Assembly: GCF_002936955.1 (NCBI RefSeq)
Contig: NZ_MPZM01000020.1
Coordinates: forward strand, 1-50,108
DNA length: 50,108 bases
Origin: Oceanisphaera arctica
Lineage (GTDB): Bacteria > Pseudomonadota > Gammaproteobacteria > Enterobacterales > Aeromonadaceae
Direction: 5' to 3'
Position numbers and translations under genes: made by a program. Positions 19,309 to 27,497 of the stretch are shown here, one piece after another; the first letter of the stretch is position 1, and every line of letters starts with the position of its first letter. The notes below the pieces were generated by a model, which saw nothing but the letters and a program-made list of their open reading frames with translations, was not told the DNA's origin and made no database searches.

Positions 19309-19533
19309 ATGCTGTATTTTCTGATTACCTTCGCAGTCTTTGCCATGGTGATTTTCGCCATGGCCATCGGCTATATCGTGCAGCGAAAGACCATTGCCGG
19401 CTCCTGTGGCGGCCTGGGTGGTGTAGGCATAGAAAAAGCCTGTGACTGCCCGGATCCTTGCGAAAGCCGAAAGAAGAAAATGGCCAAGGAAGAAGCTCGC
19501 AGACAGATGCTGGGAGAAAACCGCATCATCTAA
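19309..19533 (+). CDS. nqrM: Na+-NQR maturation protein NqrM
   Basis: A 74-residue protein with one N-terminal membrane helix (about 3-24) and four cysteines, Cys33, Cys45, Cys47 and Cys51, within GSCGGLGG and CDCPDPC. This is the DUF539/NqrM pattern. NqrM is required in Vibrio for Na+-NQR maturation, probably delivering iron to the NqrD/NqrE centre. It lies two bases after apbE and closes the operon. No terminator hairpin with a T-run follows, only the repeat at 19540-19630. Confidence 0.95.
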   Translation: MLYFLITFAVFAMVIFAMAIGYIVQRKTIAGSCGGLGGVGIEKACDCPDPCESRKKKMAKEEARRQMLGENRII

Positions 19534-19539
19534 CCCCCC

Positions 19540-19630
19540 GGGATTGGGGACTGGTGATTAGGGACTGGGGGCGCCGTGTTCGAGTCCCTATTCCCTATTC
19601 CCTATTTCCTATTCCCTATTCCCCAATCCC
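19540..19630. repeat. TATTCCC tandem array with flanking inverted repeats upstream of dinB
   Basis: GGGATTGGGG (19540-19549) is perfectly inverted as CCCCAATCCC (19621-19630), and TAGGGACT (19559-19566) as AGTCCCTA (19583-19590). The right arm consists of several TATTCCC units, one of them TATTTCC. The whole could fold into a long imperfect stem between nqrM and dinB. It leaves about 12 nt before the dinB ATG, and it is part of the repeat-rich intergenic character of this genome. Confidence 0.7.
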
Positions 19631-19642
19631 TGCTTTGTCCTT

Positions 19643-20698
19643 ATGCGAAAAATCATTCATGTCGATATGGACTGCTTCTTTGCCGCGGTAGAGATGCGAG
19701 ATCATCCCGAGTGGCGGGACATTCCGCTGGCCATCGGCGGCAGCGCCAGCCGGCGCGGAGTTATCGCCACCTGTAACTACCCGGCCCGGGCTTACGGCAT
19801 TCGCTCGGCCATGGCCAGCCATCAGGCGCTGCAACGCTGCCCGCAGCTATTGCTGATCCCGGGCAACATGGCCGAATACAAGGCGGTATCACAGCAGATC
19901 CGGGAGATCTTTCATCGCTATACCGAGCTGGTCGAGCCCTTGTCACTGGATGAAGCCTATCTGGATGTGAGCGACAGCCCCTGGTTTGGCGGCAGTGCCA
20001 CCCTGATAGCCGAAGATATTCGCCGGGCCATCAATGACGAGCTACAACTGACCGCCTCGGCCGGGGTGGCACCAAACAAGTTTCTGGCCAAAATCGCTTC
20101 GGAAGAAAACAAGCCGGACGGGCTCTTCGTGCTGCCGCCCGCGGCGGTGGCCGATTTTGTCCGTCAGTTGCCGCTGGCCAAGTTGCCCGGGGTGGGGCGC
20201 AAGACGGCGGAAAAGCTCTCCGCCCTGGGGCTGGAGCATTGCAGTCAGCTGCTTGAGATCGGCGAGGCGGAGCTGGCTCGTCGTTTTGGCAAGTTCGGCC
20301 GGCTGTTATGGCAGCGTGGCCAGGGTATCGACGAGCGGGAAGTGCAGACCGAGCGGGTAAGAAAGTCGGTGGGGGTCGAAACTACACTGGTGACCGATAT
20401 TCATCAGCCGGAGCAGGGGGTACAGGTATTACTGCGGTTATGGCCCGAGCTGATACGACGTCTGGCCGGTCGCGCCATCAAGGGGATGTGCATCAAGCTG
20501 AAATTCGAGGACTTTACCCAGACCACCCTGTCGCGCCGTTGCGAGTTGCCACAACAGGCTCTGGCCGAACGACTGTGTGTCGAAGCCTGGGAGCGAGCGC
20601 GTGGACGAGGGGTTCGACTGGTGGGGGTGAGTGTCGAGCTCTGTCACGAGGAGCAGGAGCGTCAGGACGGGGGAGAACAACTGGGGTTTGACTGGTAG
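19643..20698 (+). CDS. dinB: DNA polymerase IV (Y family)
   Basis: A 351-residue protein, the E. coli DinB length. It performs translesion synthesis. Metal-binding acidic residues are Asp8 (HVDMDCFF), and Asp103 with Glu104 (SLDEAYLD). The steric-gate region CFFAAVE and the little-finger domain (230-340) are present. The C-terminal EQLGFDW looks like a sliding-clamp binding peptide. I see no LexA box (CTGT-N8-ACAG) upstream, and the ribosome-binding site is weak, since a repeat fills the space to nqrM. SOS control is therefore not evident from sequence. Confidence 0.95.
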   Translation: MRKIIHVDMDCFFAAVEMRDHPEWRDIPLAIGGSASRRGVIATCNYPARAYGIRSAMASHQALQRCPQLLLIPGNMAEYKAVSQQIREIFHRYTELVEPLSLDEAYLDVSDSPWFGGSATLIAEDIRRAINDELQLTASAGVAPNKFLAKIASEENKPDGLFVLPPAAVADFVRQLPLAKLPGVGRKTAEKLSALGLEHCSQLLEIGEAELARRFGKFGRLLWQRGQGIDEREVQTERVRKSVGVETTLVTDIHQPEQGVQVLLRLWPELIRRLAGRAIKGMCIKLKFEDFTQTTLSRRCELPQQALAERLCVEAWERARGRGVRLVGVSVELCHEEQERQDGGEQLGFDW

Positions 20699-20703
20699 AG
20701 CTC

Positions 20704-20871
20704 TCAGTCCTGATCGTGCACTGATGAGGCGTTATCGGCACCGGTGGCGGTGGTTTTTTCCGGAGTTTCTTTGCCGCTTTGCGGGGGCTTGTTCAGGATG
20801 GTATCGGCAGAGGCGGCCCCGAGATATCCGGCACTCAGGGCGAGAAAAAGGGCAATAGAAGGTGTTTTCAT
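20704..20871 (-). CDS. Small exported protein of 55 residues, function unknown
   Basis: The ATG at 20871 is preceded by AAGGAG at about 8 nt, an excellent ribosome-binding site. The frame codes MKTPSIALFLALSAGYLGAASA, a signal-peptide-like start, then a short polar, Thr/Ser/Asp-rich tail ending VHDQD. The predicted mature part is about 32 residues without cysteine, so it is not a lipoprotein. It is convergent with dinB, with five bases between stop codons. It may be a small periplasmic protein. I recognise no family. The gene is easily missed because of its length. Confidence 0.6.
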   Translation of the reverse strand: MKTPSIALFLALSAGYLGAASADTILNKPPQSGKETPEKTTATGADNASSVHDQD

Positions 20872-21000
20872 CTTGGGCTCCTTATTAAGCTTTGATGTCT
20901 AACTACCTTAACACATTGAAATAGAATATAAAACCAGGCAGTAGCTTCTCAGTGGCAGGATCTGTCGTCAGAATTGCGCACAATTATATCCTTTTTTGTG

Positions 21001-21342
21001 TCATGGGTTATTGCCGTTCAGGTGATCTTCTTCAACGAACTGCCAGCCATGGTTGGTGGAAGGCGGTGCAGGCTGCGAAGCGGCAAGCGGTGGCGCTATG
21101 ACCACGGTGGCATTGTTGGTTGCCGAACCGTCCAGCGCCGGGCTGTCACGGCCGTCATCCGGCGCCGTTGCTGCAACACGGCTTGGCGCTTCATTGCGTT
21201 TGTCGTTCTGAATACCGGGTGCCAGCTTGCGGGTTTCGTCCAGTACATCGCGACCAAAGTCGATGATGCCACTGAAGATATTACCGGCCATCGCCGGCGT
21301 GGCCAGCAAGGTCAGTAGCAGGTAAAAAGGGGCGCTTTTCAT
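21001..21342 (-). CDS. Exported protein of 113 residues, function unknown
   Basis: I choose the ATG at 21342 because GGAGGT lies 8 nt upstream and the frame then starts with a signal peptide, MKSAPFYLLLTLLATPAMA, cleaved before GNIF. The mature part begins with an amphipathic segment (FSGIIDFGRDVLDETRK) and continues as a low-complexity Ala/Pro/Ser/Asn region, ending HGWQFVEEDHLNGNNP. No cysteine. It has no recognisable domain. It is in the same orientation as the small exported protein at 20704-20871, with about 130 bp between, and the two may be cotranscribed. Confidence 0.65.
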   Translation of the reverse strand: MKSAPFYLLLTLLATPAMAGNIFSGIIDFGRDVLDETRKLAPGIQNDKRNEAPSRVAATAPDDGRDSPALDGSATNNATVVIAPPLAASQPAPPSTNHGWQFVEEDHLNGNNP

Positions 21343-21442
21343 GGCGTATACCTCCGTTGAATTCTGCCCGAAAGCATAAGCCAAATTACGCCTCTTGAAT
21401 ACCTGATACGGTGTCCGACAGTCGGTTGCTGACGCTTTAAAT

Positions 21443-21493
21443 CGTGAGGCGTGAGGGGCAAGACAAATATCTCCTCACGCCTATCTCCTCACG
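21443..21493. repeat. TGAGG/CTCAC inverted repeat
   Basis: CGTGAGGCGTGAGGGG at 21443-21458 faces CTCCTCACGCCTATCTCCTC at 21471-21490, giving a potential stem with a short AT-rich loop just past the 3' end of pepD. It has the same composition as repeats at 3771-3862, 11711-11737, 36563-36595 and 38851-38888. Confidence 0.65.
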
Positions 21494-21496
21494 TAG

Positions 21497-22954
21497 TTAC
21501 CGTTCAGGTATCTGCTTCAGTACTCGCACCAGTAACTGCCAGAAGCGGGACACCGCTTCTATGTGAACCCGTTCGTCCGGTGAGTGGGCGCCCTGAATCG
21601 TTGGCCCGAAAGAGACCATGTCCCACCCGGGGTAGACTGCCTTGAACAGGCCGCACTCCAGACCGGCGTGGATCACCTTGACCTCGGGCAGAACGTCAAA
21701 CAGCTCCTTGTGAGTATCCAGCAGCAACTGCATCACGGCAGAGTCCGGATCCGGCTGCCAGCCGGGATAGGCGCCGTCGAAGTTGCATCGGGCGCCGGCC
21801 AGGCGAAACACGGCTGCCGTCATTTCGGCGACCCGGTTTCGGCCCTCATCGTTGAGCGAGCGGATCAGACATTGCACATGAATATGCTCAGGCCGGGTAC
21901 CGATCACCCCGAGGTTGGTAGAGCTCTGCACCACGCCGTCCATGCTGCGGCTCATTTCCATGACCCCATGAGGGCAGGCGAGCAGGGCGTCACTCAGTCG
22001 CTGTTGCAGAGATGTGCTCATGACCCGTGCGGGCATCGTGGCCGGGGCCAGCTCAAGCCTGATGAAATCATCTATTCCGGCAAACTCGCACCGGTATTGC
22101 TGTTGGCGCCGTTCGAGTAACGCAGACAGGGTATCCATCGCGTCGGCAGGGAGCGTCAGCAGTGCCGAGGCCTCCCGTGCGATGGCATTGCGCAGGGTCC
22201 CGCCGTCGAGTTCGCTCAGTCGGAGCTCCGCATGCTGACTGATATCCATCAGCAGCTCGGCCAGCAGCTTGTTGGCGCTGGCCCGGCCCTGATGAATGTT
22301 GATGCCGGAATGGCCGCCACGCAGACCCGTGATGGTCAGGCGCAGGGCTTGATGTCCGGCCGGTACTGGCTCTGCCTCATAGGGCAGGGTGATATTGGCG
22401 TCCACCCCGCCGGCACAGCCCATGTAGACATCACCGTCCTGTTCTGAGTCGGTGTTGAGCAGAATATCGCCCTGCAACAGTCCCGGCGCCAAGCCAAAGG
22501 CGCCGGTCATACCGCTTTCTTCGTCGATGGTCAGCAGCACTTCCAGCGGGCCGTGCTGAACCTTGTCATCGGCCAGCACCGCCATACAGGCGGACAGACC
22601 GATGCCGTTATCAGCACCCAGGGTGGTGCCACGGGCGCGCACCCAGTCGCCATCGATATAAGGCTGTATCGGATCCGTCGTGAAGTTGTGGTCGGTATCG
22701 GCATTTGCCTGAGGCACCATGTCCATGTGGGCCTGCAATATCACCCCTTTACGTTTTTCCATGCCCGCGCTGGCGGCCTTTCGGATTATCAGATTGCCGA
22801 CGGCGTCCTGCATTACGTCGAGCCCGCGTTCAACAGCCCAGTCGGCTATCCACTGGCGAAGTGCAGCCTCGTGACCGGACGGATGGGGAATGCTGCACAG
22901 GGTGTCGAAAAATTGCCACAGCAGGCGAGGGGAAAGCTGGCTAATCGGGGTCAT
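21497..22954 (-). CDS. pepD: Aminoacyl-histidine dipeptidase (peptidase D)
   Basis: A 485-residue M20 family metallopeptidase, exactly the E. coli PepD length. It hydrolyses dipeptides including carnosine-like Xaa-His. Zinc-site residues are visible: His76 and Asp78 (QAHMDMV), Asp115 (LGADNGIG), Glu145-Glu146 (DEESG), Asp169 (NTDSEQDGD) and a C-terminal His in the IQGAHSPDERVH segment. It is divergent from gpt, as in E. coli, with a 336-bp shared control region. Confidence 0.96.
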   Translation of the reverse strand: MTPISQLSPRLLWQFFDTLCSIPHPSGHEAALRQWIADWAVERGLDVMQDAVGNLIIRKAASAGMEKRKGVILQAHMDMVPQANADTDHNFTTDPIQPYIDGDWVRARGTTLGADNGIGLSACMAVLADDKVQHGPLEVLLTIDEESGMTGAFGLAPGLLQGDILLNTDSEQDGDVYMGCAGGVDANITLPYEAEPVPAGHQALRLTITGLRGGHSGINIHQGRASANKLLAELLMDISQHAELRLSELDGGTLRNAIAREASALLTLPADAMDTLSALLERRQQQYRCEFAGIDDFIRLELAPATMPARVMSTSLQQRLSDALLACPHGVMEMSRSMDGVVQSSTNLGVIGTRPEHIHVQCLIRSLNDEGRNRVAEMTAAVFRLAGARCNFDGAYPGWQPDPDSAVMQLLLDTHKELFDVLPEVKVIHAGLECGLFKAVYPGWDMVSFGPTIQGAHSPDERVHIEAVSRFWQLLVRVLKQIPER

Positions 22955-23290
22955 GGCATACCTTGTTTATATATCAAAGGTTCAGATATCAACGGAAGCA
23001 AGCCGACAGCTTACCGCTCATGCGGTGTCGTTATCCATCCATTAACCATATCAAGGAGGAATACCGGTCCATGAGGGCTGCGGGCGGGTCTGCTGTTCAA
23101 GTAATGGCTAAGCAAGGACATTGCAATAAAAAGCTGTAACTCTGGTCAAGAATGGGAGGGATCTCTATAATGCGACCATTGTTTGCTCGTTGTTTGACTG
23201 AGGCTGGCCGAATCCTGGTGTGGTCTGAAAGAGGGCAGTGAGCAGCGGTGACCATCTTGTCTTGAAAGCTAACACCCAAAGGTTCTTTTT
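22955..23290. promoter_or_regulatory. Divergent pepD/gpt control region with a gpt promoter
   Basis: No gene is supported in this gap. On the plus strand, TATAAT at 23166-23171 with TGGTCA at 23143-23148, 17 nt apart, makes a credible sigma-70 promoter for gpt with a leader of about 115 nt. On the minus strand the pepD promoter is not obvious. I see no clear PurR operator. Confidence 0.5.
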
Positions 23291-23761
23291 ATGTCCAACA
23301 AATTCGTCGTCACCTGGGACTCATTTCAGCGCGAAACGCGTAAGCTGGCCGAGCGTCAGTTGCCTGCCAGTCAGTGGAAAGGGATTATCGCCGTTAGTCG
23401 TGGTGGTCTGGTACCGGCCGCCATCATGGCGCGGGAACTGGGGATCCGTCATGTAGATACCCTGTGCATTTCCAGCTACGACCACAATCAGCAGCGCTCT
23501 GATCTACAAGTGCTCAAACAGGCCGAAGGCGATGGAGAAGGCTTTCTGATCATCGACGATCTGGTGGACACCGGCAACACCGCCAGAGTCATCCGCGAGA
23601 TGTATCCCAAAGCCAGGTTCATTACCGTGTTCGCCAAGCCAAAAGGCGAGCCACTGGTGGATGACTTTGAAGTCCGCGTTGGCCAGGATACCTGGATAGA
23701 ACAGCCCTGGGACATGGGGGTAGTTTTTGCTCCGCCGCTGTGCGATCAGGACAAAGCGTAA
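23291..23761 (+). CDS. gpt: Xanthine-guanine phosphoribosyltransferase
   Basis: A 156-residue purine salvage enzyme that joins guanine, xanthine or hypoxanthine to PRPP. The PRPP-binding motif [13 protein letters not shown] is at about 85-97. [16 protein letters not shown] forms the pyrophosphate loop, and [12 protein letters not shown] the purine pocket. Length and sequence match E. coli Gpt. It is followed at once by a rho-independent terminator. Confidence 0.96.
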   Translation: MSNKFVVTWDSFQRETRKLAERQLPASQWKGIIAVSRGGLVPAAIMARELGIRHVDTLCISSYDHNQQRSDLQVLKQAEGDGEGFLIIDDLVDTGNTARVIREMYPKARFITVFAKPKGEPLVDDFEVRVGQDTWIEQPWDMGVVFAPPLCDQDKA

Positions 23762-23788
23762 AAAAAGGCTCCTCGGAGCCTTTTTTAT
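23761..23788 (+). terminator. Rho-independent terminator of gpt
   Basis: AAAAAAGGCTCC, TCGG loop region and GGAGCCTTTTTT form a stem of about 10 pairs ending in a T-run immediately after the gpt stop codon. Confidence 0.85.
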
Positions 23789-23925
23789 TGGCTCTCGCAG
23801 CAGATGATGCCGCCTTTACGTGGTTTGGCGCCCAGTGCTGACGTTTTTTATGGCAAGGACCAAGGGCGGCCTTTACCCCCGTCCAAAAAAACGTTACATA
23901 TAGGCAAGTTAACAGGGAGGTGCTC

Positions 23926-24324
23926 ATGACCATAGACAAGGTTGCTCATCGTAAACTGGTACGCAAGTTCACCGCCATCGGTCCCTATCTGCGGGAGCTG
24001 AAGTCGAGTGAATCACAATATTTTTTCGACTGCCTGTCAGTCTGTGTCAGTGCCAAGGCGGAGCCGGAGGCGCGTGAGTTCTGGGGCTGGTGGCTGACAC
24101 TGAGCACCGAAGACGGCCTGACTTTCGAGTTTCATTATCAGCTCGGCTTTTTCGATGCGAGCGGAGAGTGGCAACTGCGAGCCTTGCCCAAAAAGCACGA
24201 AGCCGAGGTTGCTCGCACGCTACGTGATTTTTACGATAAGCTGGGCGTTTGCTTGGACGGCTTGTCGCTCAGTGCTCGTCCTTCTCCCGCGTTGGGAAAC
24301 AATCATCTGTTGAGCGTAGCCTGA
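23926..24324 (+). CDS. crl: Sigma factor-binding protein Crl
   Basis: A 132-residue protein. Crl binds sigma-S and helps it capture core RNA polymerase at the start of stationary phase. Diagnostic segments are KFTAIGPYLRE (14-24), YFFDCLSVCV (32-41) and EFWGWW (51-56), which match the conserved surface of E. coli Crl. I choose the ATG at 23926 with GGGAGG upstream over an ATG two codons earlier. It lies between gpt and proBA, as in E. coli, except that frsA and phoE are absent. Confidence 0.93.
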   Translation: MTIDKVAHRKLVRKFTAIGPYLRELKSSESQYFFDCLSVCVSAKAEPEAREFWGWWLTLSTEDGLTFEFHYQLGFFDASGEWQLRALPKKHEAEVARTLRDFYDKLGVCLDGLSLSARPSPALGNNHLLSVA

Positions 24325-24438
24325 GCCGACCATCTCTTGCGGCAATAGCCGCTATTATCCGTGGCCCGGATGCGCCTCATTTTATTATCTTGCCGGCTCT
24401 GCCGGCATTGCTGTTAGTAAGGAGCCGCAGGGCGTTCC

Positions 24439-25542
24439 ATGAAAGGCAAAACCATTGTTGTAAAACTGGGCACCAGCGTGCTCACCGGCGGCACCCGTCA
24501 CCTGGACAGGGCCCACATGGTAGAGCTGGTGCGTCAGTGCGCCAGCCTGCATCGGGCCGGCCATCAGATTATTGTGGTGACCTCGGCGGCCATTGCCGCC
24601 GGGCGTGAACATCTGGGCTTTCCCGAGCTGGCCGGCACCATGGCCAACAAACAGATGCTGGCCGCCGTAGGCCAGACCCAGCTGATCCAGACCTGGCAGT
24701 CACTGTTCAATCTTTATGGATTGCATGTGGGCCAGATCCTGCTGACCCGGGCCGATCTGGAAGACCGGGAACGTTATCTGAATGCCCGCGATACCCTGCG
24801 GGCCTTGCTTGATCACCGTATCATTCCAGTGATCAACGAAAATGATGCCGTGGCGACCAACGAGATCAAGGTCGGCGATAACGACAATTTATCGGCCCGG
24901 GCCGCCATTCTGGCCGAGGCGGACCTGTTGATCCTGCTGACCGATCAGAAGGGACTCTTTACCGCCGATCCCCGTAACGATCCCAAGGCGCAATTGATCG
25001 AAGAAGTACAAACCATAGACGACACCCTACGCAAACTGGCCGGTGGCAGCATCGGTGGTCTGGGCACCGGTGGCATGGCGACCAAGCTGCAGGCGGCGGA
25101 TGTGGCCCGCCGCGCCGGCATCGATGTGGTGATTGCCACCGGCCAGGTGCCGGAAGTGATCGGCCGCCTGGCCGAGGGTGATCGCATCGGTACCCGTTTT
25201 CCCGCGTTGGCCACCCCGCTCGAAAGCCGCAAGCGCTGGATCCTGGCCGGTCCCCCTCCCCATGGCGAAATTCATATCGATGCCGGGGCGGTCAAGGCGG
25301 TGCGCGAGAAAGGCTCCAGCCTGTTGCCCAAGGGCATAGTACGCATAGAAGGCCGTTTTCGTCGTGGAGAGGCGGTGCGCATCGTCAATCCCGAAGGACG
25401 AGAGCTGGCGCGAGGCATCTGCCGTTACGATGCACTCGACCTGAATCGAATCAAAGGACAACACTCTGAGCAGATTGAATCGGTGCTCGGCTATGGCTAC
25501 GGTAACGTGGCCATTCACCGCGACGATCTGGTGCTCTTGTAG
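24439..25542 (+). CDS. proB: Glutamate 5-kinase
   Basis: A 367-residue enzyme catalysing ATP-dependent phosphorylation of glutamate, the first and feedback-inhibited step of proline synthesis. The amino-acid kinase domain (1-255) begins [15 protein letters not shown] and includes [23 protein letters not shown] and [20 protein letters not shown]-terminal PUA domain (about 275-367) is present. AAGGAG lies upstream. It is coupled to proA at eight bases. Confidence 0.97.
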   Translation: MKGKTIVVKLGTSVLTGGTRHLDRAHMVELVRQCASLHRAGHQIIVVTSAAIAAGREHLGFPELAGTMANKQMLAAVGQTQLIQTWQSLFNLYGLHVGQILLTRADLEDRERYLNARDTLRALLDHRIIPVINENDAVATNEIKVGDNDNLSARAAILAEADLLILLTDQKGLFTADPRNDPKAQLIEEVQTIDDTLRKLAGGSIGGLGTGGMATKLQAADVARRAGIDVVIATGQVPEVIGRLAEGDRIGTRFPALATPLESRKRWILAGPPPHGEIHIDAGAVKAVREKGSSLLPKGIVRIEGRFRRGEAVRIVNPEGRELARGICRYDALDLNRIKGQHSEQIESVLGYGYGNVAIHRDDLVLL

Positions 25543-25550
25543 GAGATAGT

Positions 25551-26807
25551 ATGAATCTGGAACAGATGGGGCAGGCCGCGCGCGCTGCCGCCTATACCCT
25601 GGCTGAAACCTCAACCCGGGCCAAGAATCAGGCCCTGCTGGTGATGGCCGATGCCCTCGAGGCGGCTGCAGACGATATTCTGGCCGCCAACGCCAGGGAT
25701 CTGGCCGCGGCCCGTGAGAGCGGTACCGGCGAGTCGATGCTGGATCGACTGATGCTGAATCCGGCGCGGATCAAGGCCATTGCCGACGATGTGCGCAATG
25801 TGGTGTCTCTGCCGGATCCGGTGGGCAGCGAGCTGGACTCCCGGGTGCTGGAAAACGGCATGCGGCTGTCGCGTCGCCGGGTACCGCTTGGCGTGGTGGG
25901 GGTGATTTATGAAGCACGCCCCAATGTCACCATCGACATTGCCGCCCTCTGTCTGAAAACCGGTAATGCCAGCATTCTGCGCGGCGGTCGGGAGACCTTT
26001 CATACCAATCAGGAATTGGTGAAGGTGATCCAGCAGGCGCTGGCGGCCAGCCAACTGCCGCCAGGCTGTGTGCAGTACATCAGTGAACCGGGCCGGGAGT
26101 GGGTTAGTGGCCTGCTCAAGCTCGACCAGTATGTGGACATGATCATTCCCCGCGGTGGTCCCGGCCTGCACCAGTTGTGCAAGGAGCAGGCGACCATACC
26201 GGTAATTATCGGTGGCTTCGGTATCGGCCATATCTTCGTTGATGACAGCGCCGATCTGGTGCGTGCCATCGAGGTTATCGATAACGCCAAGACCCAGCGT
26301 CCCAGCGTCTGTAATGCCATCGATACCCTGCTGGTACATCAGGCGGTGGCCGACGAATTCTTGCCGGTACTGAGCGAGCGCATGGCGGAAAAAGGCGTTG
26401 AGCTGGTCGCCGGGGCCGATGCGCTGACACTGCTGTCTTCAGGCCCGGCCAAAGCGCGTGCAGCCATCGACGGCGACTTCGATACCGAGTGGCTGGGGCT
26501 GACCCTGGGCGTAAAAATTGTGGCCGGTGTCGACGAGGCACTGGCGCATTTGCGCGAGCATAACGCCAGCCATTCCGATGCTATTCTCACCAGCAGCCTG
26601 AGTAATGCCGAGCGCTTTATCAACGGCGCGCCCTCGGCGGCGGTTTATGTTAATGCATCTACCCGCTTTACCGATGGCGCCCAGTTTGGCCTGGGTGCCG
26701 AGGTGGCAGTCTCGACTCAGAAGCTGCATGCCCGAGGCCCCATGGGTCTGGAAGAGCTGACCAGCTACAAGTGGATAGGCCAGGCGGATTACCTGATCCG
26801 CGACTAA
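25551..26807 (+). CDS. proA: Glutamate-5-semialdehyde dehydrogenase (gamma-glutamyl phosphate reductase)
   Basis: A 418-residue NADPH-dependent enzyme that reduces gamma-glutamyl phosphate to the semialdehyde. The catalytic cysteine lies in [14 protein letters not shown], and the C-terminal family signature in [31 protein letters not shown] (given as a region, about 369-399). Length equals the E. coli enzyme. It is the second gene of proBA. Confidence 0.97.
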   Translation: MNLEQMGQAARAAAYTLAETSTRAKNQALLVMADALEAAADDILAANARDLAAARESGTGESMLDRLMLNPARIKAIADDVRNVVSLPDPVGSELDSRVLENGMRLSRRRVPLGVVGVIYEARPNVTIDIAALCLKTGNASILRGGRETFHTNQELVKVIQQALAASQLPPGCVQYISEPGREWVSGLLKLDQYVDMIIPRGGPGLHQLCKEQATIPVIIGGFGIGHIFVDDSADLVRAIEVIDNAKTQRPSVCNAIDTLLVHQAVADEFLPVLSERMAEKGVELVAGADALTLLSSGPAKARAAIDGDFDTEWLGLTLGVKIVAGVDEALAHLREHNASHSDAILTSSLSNAERFINGAPSAAVYVNASTRFTDGAQFGLGAEVAVSTQKLHARGPMGLEELTSYKWIGQADYLIRD

Positions 26808-26872
26808 TTGCAAATTGCTGAACAGACAAGCCGACGGCCCTGGTCGCCGGTGCACGGTGAAGAGAGGATATT

Positions 26873-27301
26873 ATGCCATCCAAGCTGTTGGACGCCCTGC
26901 TGCTGGCAATGCCATTGCCAGACACTCTTGAGTCGTGGCGGCAATATCTCAAGAGCCAGCTGCCTTATCCGGTACAGGGGGCACAGACGCTGTTTATCGG
27001 GGATCCTGCCCTGGTTATAGTGGCGTTTCAGCACGACAAGGCAGAAGTGCTGCTGCCAGCCATGCAGTGGCGTCATCACGATATTCATACGGTCAAGCCC
27101 CGTTCCCAGGGTGTAGTGGAGGCTCGTAATGGCAGTCTGGAACAGTTGCTGGCGCTGGTGGAGGACACCATAGCGCTGAGGCTGAAGTCGTTTCACGAAT
27201 GCAGCAGCTGCGGCAAACGCTGCGCACCCGAGGTGCTGGGCTCCCTGCAGGGCGAACCCGTGTGTCGGGACTGTATCAAAGGTCGTCGGGTGCTGTTTTA
27301 A
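26873..27301 (+). CDS. Zinc-ribbon protein of 142 residues, function unknown
   Basis: The ATG at 26873 follows AGAGGAT, 66 nt after proA, in the same direction, so it may be the third gene of the proBA transcript. The N-terminal 100 residues form an alpha/beta domain with no recognised motif. The C-terminal end has CSSCGKRC (Cys110, Cys113, Cys117) and CRDC (Cys131, Cys134), a CxxC...CxxC treble-clef or zinc-ribbon pattern. Terminal RRVLF is basic-hydrophobic. I do not recognise the family. A terminator follows. Confidence 0.75.
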   Translation: MPSKLLDALLLAMPLPDTLESWRQYLKSQLPYPVQGAQTLFIGDPALVIVAFQHDKAEVLLPAMQWRHHDIHTVKPRSQGVVEARNGSLEQLLALVEDTIALRLKSFHECSSCGKRCAPEVLGSLQGEPVCRDCIKGRRVLF

Positions 27302-27327
27302 GCCAGCGTTGAGTTCAGTTTATGAAC

Positions 27328-27366
27328 GAAAAAGGCCGCGCTCTTTAAGAGTGCGGCCTTTTGTTT
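27328..27366 (+). terminator. Rho-independent terminator after the zinc-ribbon gene
   Basis: AAGGCCGC...GCGGCCTT with inner CTCTT/AAGAG makes a long, nearly perfect stem followed by TTGTTT. It ends the proBA transcript before the DUF2339 gene. Confidence 0.85.
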
Positions 27367-27497
27367 AGCACAAGCCTGTGTGCGTTTTGGTGAGTAATAG
27401 TGACAAAGGCGATAGACTGGTCGTAATGCAGGCGTGGCTTGAAAGTGTCGGATTAATAGCATCGTGGCCGTTTACTTAATGGAAGAGGACGAAGGGC

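Noticed and set aside
19643-19660. Possible SOS control of dinB
   Set aside because: No CTGT-N8-ACAG operator is visible in the nqrM-dinB gap; a LexA box could not be supported.
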